Source: Trochalopteron elliotii
Lineage: Eukaryota; Chordata; Aves; Passeriformes; Leiothrichidae
Direction of reading: 5' to 3'
DNA: 64,000 bases
NCBI GenBank assembly: GCA_024734555.1
Contig: JANPWX010000655.1
Coordinates: 111,366-175,365, forward strand
In this document: positions 35,431 through 46,262 of the stretch, piece by piece
Position numbering within the stretch: the first letter of the stretch is position 1
Layout: every line of letters begins with the position of its first letter
Program-made: the position numbers and the translations under genes
The notes under the pieces: generated by a model
What the model was told of the DNA's origin: nothing
The model's input: only the letters and a program-made list of their open reading frames with translations
The model's database searches: none

Positions 35431-36490
35431 ATCTTATCTCCCTCCCTGCAGTTTAAGTAGATCATTAGGTTTAATAATGGCTAATGGACCTTTGAAAAAT
35501 GGTGGAATTTTATTTTTATTTTTTGGTCTGGCTAAAAAAGCCATGAAATCTCCTCGGGAGGAACTTCAGTCAGCAAAGACACAAAAGAGAAAAGCAGCAC
35601 TGGGTTGAATATGAAAGTTCAGCAAACAGGGAAACTGAGGAAACTGGGTTCAGCTTTCCTGTCCTCTAATTATCCATTTCACATGGCCATAAACAGAGGA
35701 ATTTGGTAGTGACACAGGAAAAAGCTACATTCCCACAAAATCTTTGGTGCACACATTCCAGTAGCAGTGGGTGAGGATAAACCAGAGTGGTCTCTCATTT
35801 TGAGATTAGCTTCATTTGGTCTTTTGGCTTGGCTCTGAACCCAGCAAAAAAAAAAGCTTTTCTAGCCCAGTTTGCAGAGAGTAGCATTCTCAGTGTTACA
35901 GAGTTTTACCAAACTGCTTTCTTTTTAAATCCTTATACTTTTATACTTTATATAAGAAGGAAATGGTGCAAGACTTACACTCAACCTTTAAGTAGTTAAT
36001 ACTCCAGGAAAAGAATTTTTCTTGCTATATAGAAGAGATTCTGCCCTATGGCCCTGAAACCAATAAGTGATTTTATTAAAAATGCTTCCATTTAAATAGG
36101 AATTCTAGAGGACAGATAAATGCATCATTTCCTTTTCATTCTCTGTTTCTGCTTGTTCAAAAGATCAGATCCACACTCACTGAAATCTCTAAATTAATCA
36201 GAGCAACCTTGAATCATTCACCACTGAATTGACCAGAGCACAGAAAGCAAGAAAAGAGTATTTCCCCTCTGAAAATGAGTCAAGTGTCCATCTCAGCCCC
36301 TCAAACAAAGGGCAGGCAAGGCTGGCAGCACTGAGAGGAGGAAGCAGACAGGTTTTGTCCATTAAAGCAAAATGTGACCCCAGTGATGAAGAGCAATAAC
36401 ACCATGCTCCTAATTTAGCCTTAAGTTTTATCTTCCATATTTTCCAGACTCTGCACTGCATTGGTACATAACTCTGAATTTCATATAAAG

Positions 36491-36876
36491 TGTGAGCAAG
36501 TTCTCCTCACAGCTCAGTCAGACCAAACAATCCTTTTCCAGCCCCAGAACCAAGGACACCATTGCAGCTTCAGGCCCAGAAAGTGCAAACAACAGTGAAC
36601 TGAGGAGAGCAACCTGGGAGGAGGGGACTGCATCACCTGGAGCTGTAATTGGACAATTTACCCCAATATGGAAATGGACCAAAACCTTTAAAAGTGTGAA
36701 AACTTGTGATCCACTGTCCATCTTGGTTGCATCTTGGGTGTAGCCTGGCCAGGCTCTTGTACTGCCCAGGGTGTATCCTTTGAATGCCTTTTAATAAATA
36801 TCTGCTTTATTCCTTTAACTCTGTCCAGCCTCTGCTCTAGGGCAAAGAGAACCTGTGCCAATTTCTTCTTCATCTT
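36491..36876 (+). mobile_element. solo LTR, shared family (copy 2 of 3)
   Basis: The segment starts 'tgtgagcaagttctcc' and contains 'aaccaaggacacc', 'ttggacaatttacccc', 'gaaatggaccaaaacc', 'ggccaggctcttg', an AATAAA signal (36793-36798) and 'tctgtccagcctctgct'. The order matches the copies at 19.6 and 54.4 kb. The right end runs into a CTTCRT hexamer array, so the exact border is uncertain and target-site duplications could not be found. Confidence 0.7.
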
Positions 36877-36933
36877 CATCTTCGTCTTCATCTTCGTCTT
36901 CGTCTTCATCTTCATCTTCATCATACTCCCTCA
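36864..36933. repeat. CTTCRT hexanucleotide microsatellite
   Basis: Alternating 'cttcat' and 'cttcgt' units make up about eleven repeats at the 3' edge of the LTR. Confidence 0.94.
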
Positions 36934-37199
36934 TGCTTCACCCCTGAACCTCCACTCCCAACCACCTCACGATGGGTGATGATCAAGGGTTGATGAACAG
37001 CCTCTCTCCTCTGGAAATTCTGTATTTAACACAGGTTCCTGCTGTGTCCCAGCAGTTGCCCTGGGAGCCCTCTCCATCTCCCACATCCTAAAAAAAATAA
37101 TTTGCCTGAGCAGGAGCTGAGTAAACTTGGCCCCAGCTCCCAGCCAGTGCAGGAGAGCACTGCCAAACGGGGAGAAAAGTGCATCTGATTCTCCTGCTG

Positions 37200-37700
37200 A
37201 GGCGTCCAAGGAGGGCCACAAAATTATAGCTCCAACTATAAACAGAATGAGTACATTTTGTTCATTTTCCTGTTCTCTGCCTAATCGATGCAATATGAAG
37301 AGCTGCTATCAGTGCAGAGTTATACAATCAGATGGCAGCAATAAAAGGAGCGTTAGCAAGTCTGGGCTATCATGGGAGGTTGACTGCAGGAAGCAGTTAT
37401 AAAACAAGACCGTTTAGATCTGCTCGGATGAGAACATCAGATTCGTGACAGAGTCGTTCTGATGTCTGCCTGCCCATTTAATACTCAGCTAATGGACATC
37501 TGCATGGAGATTTACAGGGGCTGCCTGGCCCAGGAGCAGTGCTGAGGGTTGTGGAGGCACAGACAGGGCTCTTTGTGCACCTTAAATAAGATGTGTCTTA
37601 CATCCAGCAATAAAACACCCATATATCCATGAGTTCATGTTATCTGCACGGTATATCATGTGCAGGACTGGATAATTGTTGTCTGCTTTATTGTTTCCTC
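37200..37700. other. possible conserved non-coding element
   Basis: The sequence is balanced in composition and free of repeats. It carries clustered motifs such as 'cctaatcgatgcaatatgaa', 'agcaataaaagg' and 'cccatttaatactcagctaa' that resemble vertebrate developmental enhancers. No coding frame fits. The call rests only on appearance. Confidence 0.25.
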
Positions 37701-39089
37701 GTTCTCTGAGATTCCTGGAAGGTTTTATTGTTGTTTTAGCACAAATCAGAGTGCAGGCTCACAGACTTGCAAGTCTGTGGCATGAGGAACACAGTAGGAG
37801 CACCATAGAGGGAAAAAGCACGAGCTGGGCACCTCCAGCAGCTGTCAGCAAGGAGCCTTTGCTGTAAAATCTTTTGTTCTTTGGTATCTGGAAAGTTCCT
37901 GGTGCTCTGATGCTCCTCAGGCTGGTTTTCTTCTCTTCCAGACACCTCTCCTCTGGTATCTGCACAACACACTTGGAAAACCCAGGGACTATCAAAAAAT
38001 GAGAGCTGTAAGCGTTTAAAAACAAACAGACATTTCACCTGTCTCCAATCAGCCCCTTCTCAGGGCTTGGCTTTGATTTCCCCAGCGCAGAAAAGAAATG
38101 GAGAGGATTTTAATTTCCTTGGCTCCCCAGAGCAGCATGAATGAGGCTGCAGCCTTGCTTTGGCCTTGTGTTATTAATGGGCTCCATGCTTGCAAATGTC
38201 TCATTCAATATATTTGCTCCAAGTGCTTCCAAAAAAAGGGAAAAAAAAAAAAAAAAAAGAAGAAAGCAAACCTCAGGTTTCTGGGCCTAATGTATGTGAC
38301 CTGACAGCATGAATACATTAGATCTTCCCCAGAAACACACAATTCCAGACTGTGCACTGGATCTCCAGCCTTTTTATCTTCATCTGGGCTCTAATCAATG
38401 TGCTGGCAAGGAGCCCTATTTTCCTGCCAGCCTGGCTCAGGCTTTGTCTCCCTCTGACAGGGTATGACATTCCTGCTCCCGGAGTGCCTGCGAGCTGGGA
38501 ATGTGTCTGAGCTCCCATCCAGGCATCCCCAGCATCCTTCCAGCAGGAGGAATTGCTTTCCTGCCTGGTTTCTTGGCCCCTCTGTGCCAGAGCCAAGGCT
38601 CCCCCAGCCCTCTGCAGGAATTGTGGCTCTGCTGAGAGCTCTGAGGATCTCATCCATCATTCCCCAGCCCTAAAGAGGGGCCTGGAATCCAAACCCAAGG
38701 CCCATGAGCTCTCAGACAGGTGGTGGCATTTCCCCACCCCATGTCTGGTTTTCCCTTTCCAAGCTCTGGTTGTCTGCAAGTCTTTCAGTTCCTAAAAGGA
38801 AGAGCTGGTTTATATTATGGGCCTGGACAGTGTCTAACCCAGGAGGGCCCCACTTTGATCACTTTGATTAGGGTCTCTTGTGACCACCGTAATACAAGCA
38901 CTGCTAATAAAAATGCATCTGAATCAGAAAAAAAAGGCAGTGATGCTCCTTTTCCAGTTAGTTCCTAACTTGGGAAAGCCTGGGAAAGGTGGGATTTCCA
39001 GCCAGAGGTGAAGTGGCCTGACTTGACCCGTCCCAAGCCTTTGAGCTGCCCTTGTAGTGCTACAAGCTGAGCTTAGCAAGAGCTGTGCT

Positions 39090-39440
39090 CATCTCTGCAA
39101 AGCCTCCTGTGCACATCCAAATGTGCCACATATTTGCCTTCCCAAAGCTGGACCTGCTTCTGTTAACAGCAATTAATCACTTTAGAGCCAGCCTTTTTAT
39201 TATTACGAACGCAGCAGATGTGTTTCCATTAATAGGTCCCCGAGTGAGCCTTATCCAGCATCACTGATACTTTCATGAAGGAGATTATGTGGCCTAAACA
39301 GACTTTTCATTTGCAGCATCCTCCCACTTCTATCTGCACCTCCCAGTGAGCAAACAAACCCGAGAGGGAATCTTGTTTCGGGCTCACTTTCAGCACAGAA
39401 GATAAACTTGCTGCCAAATAATAAAATGTGTCCCCTGGTT
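39090..39440. other. possible conserved non-coding element
   Basis: A repeat-free stretch with 'aacagcaattaatcacttta', 'ttccattaataggtcc' and 'ccaaataataaaatgtg'. The homeodomain-type cores are clustered and no frame is open. Alignment to other birds or mammals would decide. Confidence 0.25.
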
Positions 39441-41400
39441 TAATGTGATTTGTAAGAGCTAAACCTTGCCCTGATCTGTTTGCAGGGCTCTGAAGCCAAA
39501 CATCAGCCCAAGCAGGGAGATGTCTGTGCCCTGCTGTGGGGGCTCAGAGCTCTCTGCTGCCCCAATTAACCCCAAAATCTGAGCCAGGAGAGGGCAGGCA
39601 CTCGGCTCCCCAGGGATGTGTCTGTCTCCACAATATGGGAATTTTTCAAGCCTGCTGGTTGCCATTAAAAACTCATCACTTCCCACAGTGGCTCAGACCT
39701 AAGAAGTCTTCGGGTGCTTATAAAATAGTCCCTAATTAATGACAGTAATCAGGAGGGTCACCAAGCAGTGCCATGGGAGGTTTCTGAAGCCAAGAGGCTG
39801 TTTTACATTTTCCAAAGTTTTTCTTTTGCAAGGTCAGACTCTGCAATTTCTTTTGCTCCCCTAAATAATTTCTAGAATCATTTCCCTTCACCCCACATGG
39901 CTTCTTCACCCATTTGCAGCTCAGCATCCTCTTTAACTTACTGAATTTTTGTCTTTATACTAAAAGCAGAAATAAAGAGGCTGCACTGCTCTTTAGTAAA
40001 TAGACGAGGCTGTTCCTTCTGTAACACGGGCAGAAAAAATCCTGTGCATTTAAACAAGTGCTCTGGGATTCCTGAGGAGCACCTCCATTGTATAAATGTA
40101 TGATATTAAAACCCAGAAGGATCGTTGCATAAATTCTATAGATTTGCCTTCCCCTGCTCTGTGCAGTAAAGGATATTAAAGTGTGTTGTGTCTGCAGGAG
40201 GGAGTTCAGCCCCTCAGGATGGAGGATTTGTCTGCTGGACAGTGACAAAGTGGCCTCAGTCCCAAAGGCAAGGCACAGTGAAATCCCAGGGGATTGTTCT
40301 TCACCTCAGCAGCAGCTTTTGTGTCCCTGCACCAAAATGCTTGAGGTCTGACAGAATGGAAAGAGGGTGAACTTTCTTTCACACCCACATCCAAACAACT
40401 GTACCATGAAAAAACAGAGATAACGAGGCGACGACTGCCCCCCAGCCTTGTCTCTTTAAACCAAACCAAAACAAAGCTCTGCCTTTTTAATTTGAGCCCA
40501 ATTAATTTGAATAAAGTGAGGAAATCACATCTGGGCTGTGGCTGCTCGAGAGCTCCTAACCACAGCCTGCGTGAGGTTATGTCAAGGACTTGCTTGTCAG
40601 CTTTGCTTTAACTCACATGTGGGACCAGGGAGGAAAGAAAACCCAAGAGTTTTTACTTTCTGCAGTAAAAGCCAAACTAACATAAAATGAGATTAATGGC
40701 AACAGCAGTGACTGCTTTCATTTCCCAGTGAACTGTCTCAATAGTACCAGTAATCAAGATCAGGTTGGCTTTTCGTGTTTTTTTTTTTCTTCTTCTTTTT
40801 TTTTTTGGATAAAAAACCCAACTTTTCATCAGAGAAAAGAAAAAGAGATACTTAAAATACATAGACACATCTGTTCTCCCATATTAACAGCATTACGTCT
40901 TTCTCCATGTGATGCATAATGAATCATCTCAGTGTGTTTTGCTTTATAGTTTTGTACAAATCCAATTCCTTGTGACTTTTACTGTAATAATAATATTTTC
41001 CAATTCAACAGTACCTTTCATTTTGAGTTTCTCAGCACTAATGAGAAGTGTGCTGAACCCATTGAAACAGCTCAAAAAAAGGGAGGCACAGATGCAATTA
41101 CTAGAAATTGAATTTGCCTCCTAATGGGGAGAAGAGAAAAGCACTTACAGCTCTTTTTCTTAGACAGACATATAATTTTCGCTGCATCCTGCTCAAAGGA
41201 GCCGGTGTTGTCAGCTCCCTTTGGAATGCTTGGAAACACAAGGCTTGGAGCACCTTATCATTTGACTTTTTGTTACTTCTTAAGATTTAAATTATGTGGA
41301 TTGTGCACTCTGGGCAGGTCACACTTGTCATTCACGCCACTGCTGGGGCTGTGTGATGGGCATGGGGCAGAGGTTCTGCTTCCATCAACCTGTGGAACTA

Positions 41401-42362
41401 TCTATCCTTCCCTCCCTCCATCCATCCCTCCATCCATCCTCCATCCATCCATCCATCCATCCATCCATCCCTCCATCCATCATCCATCCTTCCATCCATC
41501 CATCCATCCATCCATCCATCCATCCATCCATCCATCCATCATCCCTCCATCCATCCATCCATCCATCCCTCCATCCATCCATCCATCCATCCCTCCATCA
41601 TCCATCCATCCATCCCTCCATCCATCCATCCCTCCATCCATCCATCCCTCCATCCATCCCTCCNNNNNNNNNNNNNNNNNNNNNNNNNNNNNNNNNNNNN
41701 NNNNNNNNNNNNNNNNNNNNNNNNNNNNNNNNNNNNNNNNNNNNNNNNNNNNNNNNNNNNNNNNNNNNNNNNNNNNNNNNNNNNNNNNNNNNNNNNNNNN
41801 NNNNNNNNNNNNNNNNNNNNNNNNNNNNNNNNNNNNNNNNNNNNNNNNNNNNNNNNNNNNNNNNNNNNNNNNNNNNNNNNNNNNNNNNNNNNNNNNNNNN
41901 NNNNNNNNNNNNNNNNNNNNNNNNNNNNNNNNNNNNNNNNNNNNNNNNNNNNNNNNNNNNNNNNNNNNNNNNNNNNNNNNNNNNNNNNNNNNNNNNNNNN
42001 NNNNNNNNNNNNNNNNNNNNNNNNNNNNNNNNNNNNNNNNNNNNNNNNNNNNNNNNNNNNNNNTCCATCCATCCCTCCATCCATCCATCCCTCCATCCAT
42101 CCCTCCATCCCTCCATCCATCCCTCCATCCCTCCATCCCTCCATCCCTCCATCCCTCCATCCCTCCATCCATCCATCCATCCATCCATCCATCATCCATC
42201 CATCCATCCATCCATCCATCATCCATCCATCCATCATCCATCCTTCCATCCATCCCTCCATCCATCCATCATCCATCCATCCATCCATCCATCCATCCAT
42301 CCATCCATCCATCCATCCATCCATCCATCCATCCATCCATCCATCCATTCTTCCATCCATCC
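41401..42362. repeat. CCAT/CCCT microsatellite interrupted by an assembly gap
   Basis: Units of 'ccat' with interspersed 'ccct' and 'tcat' fill both sides of a 400-base block of N. The continuous frames through it (up to 480 codons including unknown residues) are artefacts of the repeat. The true array length is unknown. Confidence 0.97.
41664..42063. other. assembly gap of 400 N
   Basis: Exactly 400 unknown bases lie inside the tetranucleotide array, where assembly is expected to fail. The count may be an estimate or a placeholder. Confidence 0.99.
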
Positions 42363-45300
42363 TTTGGGGAGATGGTGTTGAGGCACAGAAATGAAAATCC
42401 CACATCTTCTCCCTGCTCTGCTGCCCTTTGGTTGTCCTCAAGCACCACGTTTGCCTTCATGGCCTGGCTCAGAACAACTCTGGGTTTTCCTCATGCTCCT
42501 CATGGATCAAAATTAGATCCATTTTTTCTTTTCCTTCCCCGTGGCCATTTGGGAAAGGTGATCTGAGATCATTTTTCCCCAACAAATTCAATGAACTGAG
42601 CTAATCCCCAGTTTTCAGTCATGCAGGATTAGAGGGGATTGATGCTCTTCAGGAGGTACCAAACCATATCTTAACCCTTCCAGCCCATGGAAAACCTCAA
42701 AACTTGGACACCTACGTGGGGTTTACAGGAATTGTTAACCTCATTTGGCAGCAGTAATTAACATTTCCTTGAAAGACAGAAATCCTGAGACATCAGACCA
42801 CGTGTCTGAAATGCTCCTTGAGGACAAAAGTCTTGTTTGGGTTTGCTACCAATATCTGACAGGAGCAAAGGAATGTTTTCCACAGCAAGGAATGGGAATG
42901 ATGGCTCTTCTTTAAAAAAAAAAATAAAAAAACAAAAGAGAGAGAGAAGAAAGAGGAAAAATTCTTGATTCAATTCTTGATTCAATTAAGTTCTTAGTCA
43001 TGTAAATAGTTGGGAATTTCCAGAAAGTAATGTCTTTATAGCAGGATGCCAATGCAGTGTATAATTAAAATGTAAAAAATGTAGGAAGTTGGCCAAACCT
43101 TTGATTACAAACAAGTTTTTCCTAACCCACCCATGATTTGGCATTTTGATCCTGAAATTTATCAACAGGAAAAGGTGATGATTTCTTTTTCTGGACTGAA
43201 ATGGAAAATAAGTTAGCTCGTAGAGAAATAAATCTCGTTCACAAACTTTATTTGCTCATTACAAAAGCTTTTAGCATTTGATCACACTTTAGAAGGAGAA
43301 GGATTTTCTGGAAAGGGGATTTGTTTTCTTTGACTGGCTGCTTTATATAATAACTGCTTTCTATTGTATAATATGAAAGGCAATGGAAAGCAAAGAGCTC
43401 TTATACAGCAACCATTTAATTAGAATAATTTAATTCAACTTCACCATGCTGTAACAAAATGATAACAAGACTAAGCCTGACACTGGCAGCAAATACCAGT
43501 GCTGAGCACAGAGGAATCCCAAAATATCATAGAACACTCCCCAGTGTTTCAACCAGCACCCCTAATCAACTTCATTCTCAAACCTTGGACAGCTTTGTAA
43601 TTATTTACACTCTTCATTAACTGGAAATTAAGTAAAATCCTTGAGAGAAGGTGGTTGAATGGGTTGATAAATGTAGTTTTATGCTATTATGTAAATGCAG
43701 GATCATCAGGCAGGGTCAAAGGGTGGGAACACCACAATATCCTACCCAGAACCTCCAAGTCCAGAGTTTTTCCATTAATTTAAAGCACTGAATGAGGATG
43801 AATTTCAAAATTCAATGTAGTCCTTTCCTTTATTACCTTTACCCTTGCATTAAAGCAGCCATTAATTGGAATATTGTAAGCAGCAAATCTTCTTGCTGAA
43901 AGTAGAAAAGGTAGACAGCAAGGAAAGGCTTTTTAAACTCTAAATTTAGTTTATTGTGCAGTTCCTTTTTGGTATGGCCAGGTCTCATGGAATTGCAGAA
44001 AGCTGAATCCATCTCTGAGCTCTCCAGTGTCCTTTCACCACGGACCTTTTGCCAACATTTGCTACTCAACCCCCTTTGAGCTGCAAGCTGGGGAAAGAGA
44101 CCCAATCAATAATAAAACCTACTCAGAGATGAATTAGGGTTGGGGAATTAATCCTTCAAATGGTCACTCCTGGTTCCCCAGTTGGGTCCTCCCATGTGGA
44201 GGAATGAGGAAAAGTCAGGCACAAATCTCACTGAAGAGTGGGGAGGTTCAGCACCCCTAAAATGCCCCGAATTTATTTCAAATTTTGAGCCTCCAAATCT
44301 GCGATCTCCAGTGCAGAGTCTCAACTCAATGTCTTGTTGATAATTTATTTTACATTGTAGCACCCCGTGGAGTTCCAGGCTTTACATTTTCAGCCATAAA
44401 TAGGGGAGATCAGTAAAAGTTCACATAGCATGTGGTCCCTGATTAGTCATCCCCAAACAGTTGGGGCTACAGATTTTCTCATCCAGGTGTCTTCAGTACC
44501 AGGCACATTCCTCTCTCTTTTTCTCACTGTGATTGCAACGCTTGGATTTTGCAAAACACAAGCTGTGCAATTTCATCAGAATTTATTTGCTACGAGGCAG
44601 CTGAAAAACAACACTATGCCAAGAAAATGCAAGGAGGGAAGAATTCACAAGTCATATATTGTGCAGCTACGCTTCTCAAAGGGTATTTGTGTGTTTTAGT
44701 GGAGCACCAAGCATGTTCGTGTCTTTTATGACAGAATAAAGCATTCAGCAGCCCATGATACAACTATTCAGACTTCTGGCAGCCACCAGCCAGTTTCCAC
44801 TTCTTTGAGTGCAAGATTCAGGGTGTGGAAACTTTCTACTTCCTTGGAAACTCTTCTGAAAACGGGTTTTCACTCAATTCAGCCTCTAAGTGTTTAAGAG
44901 GTGACTGAAATTCTGAAAGTGGACGGGCTGTTTTAGTGCCATTGGCAACCTCGGGAAGTTTCTCACTATGTGGAGGGAAAGGAGGGGAGAAAAGTGGGGG
45001 AGAAATCTGTGTTATTAAAAATCTAACTCGGGATTTTCAGCGAGCGCCTCCTCTCCCTCTCCTTCTCTCCCTTTGAGAAGCAGGAGGTGAAAATAGCAGG
45101 ATACTTTTCACTTCCATGTATTATTCACCCTCTGCATCAAAATTTCTACCCCTGCGCTTGGAGCTCCACTTTCTGCTGTTGCTCAGAGCTGCTGATTCAG
45201 TGGGATTGGCCAAATGCTTGATTTAACCCCCCAAAAAAATCACACTTGAGAAAATTCCCATCACCATCCAAGCAGCAGGGAAGATTTTGCCTAAATATAC

Positions 45301-45589
45301 GTCATGGCTTGAAGGGTATTCCCAAAGAAAGCAGTGATGGGACACTCTTAACGGATCTGGGATAGAAAACCCCACTGGATGGGACTGATTTCACCCAGGT
45401 TTATCAATTTAAAGTTAAACATCTATTTAAAGCCCATTGCAAAGCCTCTGGAGTCACTGGTGGTGGGAGCTGGCTGTGTCAGAGGGTGATTCATGCCTGG
45501 ATGGGGTGAATCACCCTCTGGATGCTCCTGCCATTCCCTGCAGCCACGGGCAGAGGGGGATGATCCAGGCTGGCTCTGGAATGGCTCTG
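42363..45589. other. single-copy AT-rich non-coding DNA
   Basis: No gene was recognised. An A-rich run lies at about 42913-42960. The part from 43.0 to 44.7 kb is markedly AT-rich and free of recognised repeats. Confidence 0.5.
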
Positions 45590-46096
45590 CTGGGTGGGAT
45601 GGGAGCACAGGAGGGGCTGGGTCCTTGCTGATTGTCATAGAGCAAAGAAGTGACACAGAAATAACACAGAAAGAATCATGGAATATCCCCACAGGGATCA
45701 TTGATCCAGCTCCTGGTCTGCAGACACCCCAACAATCCCAGCCTGGGTGGGATGGGAGCACAGGAGGAGCTGGGTCCTTGCTGATTGTCACAGAGCAAAG
45801 AGGTGACACAGAAACAACAGAGAATATGGAATATCTCCACAGAGATCACTGATCCAGCCCCTGGCCCTGCACAAACCCCCCAACAATCCCAGCCTGGGTG
45901 GGATGGGAGCAGGCACAGACTCCCCTCCCCACATCCCCGGTGTGAGAGCAGGAGGAGCTGGGTCCTTGCTGATCTGTCACACAGCAAAGAGATGACACAG
46001 AAATAATAAAGAGAATCATGGAATATCCCAAGCTGGGAGGACCTACAGGGATCATTGATCCAGCTCCTGGCCCTGCACAGACCCCCCAACAATCCC
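45590..46096. repeat. about 150-bp tandem repeat built on a CR1 3' end, three copies
   Basis: Copies start at 45591, 45744 and 45894 with 'tgggtgggatgggagca' and carry 'gagctgggtccttgctgat', 'gacacagaaa', 'catggaatat' and 'gatccagctcctgg'. The periods are 153 and 150 bases. The third copy is about 200 bases long because of an insertion of roughly 45 bases containing 'cccctccccacatccc'. The right half of each unit is the 3' end of a CR1 element on the minus strand. Confidence 0.9.
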
Positions 46097-46262
46097 ACCC
46101 TGGGAGTGGTGTCCAAACCCTCATGGAGTTCTGGCAGCCTCGGGGCTGTGCCCATTCCCTGGGCAGTGCCCAGCACCCTCTGGGGAAAAAACCTCTCCTG
46201 AGATCCATCTCAACCCTCCTGACACTTATTATTGTCCCTGATGACAGAGAAAACTCGTGAAA
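46014..46262 (-). mobile_element. CR1 LINE 3'-end fragment
   Basis: The plus strand reads 'gaatcatggaatatcccaag', 'gggatcattgatccagctcc', 'tggccctgcacagacccccc', 'ggtgtccaaaccctcatgga' and 'cagtgcccagcaccctctgg', the reverse complement of a CR1 3' region. It continues beyond the tandem repeat, so it is probably the founder copy from which the roughly 150-bp units were amplified. Confidence 0.88.

Larger units (their letters stand above)
29489..36490. other. single-copy non-coding DNA with small repeats
   Basis: No gene was recognised in this 7-kb stretch. It contains a 14-bp hairpin (29563-29594), a CR1 end with an expanded tail (about 30590-30714), T-rich runs near 31347-31395, a 21-bp repeat (34813-34867) and a GTTT run (35356-35430). 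All reading frames are short and lack domains. Confidence 0.5.
36934..41400. other. single-copy non-coding DNA
   Basis: No gene was recognised. It includes an A run (38239-38258), T runs (40779-40806) and two stretches that may be conserved regulatory DNA (listed separately). Confidence 0.5.

Noticed and set aside
41124..42566. 480-codon plus-strand frame through the CCAT array
   Set aside because: It is made of a simple repeat and 400 unknown bases. The reading frame is open only because the repeat lacks stops.
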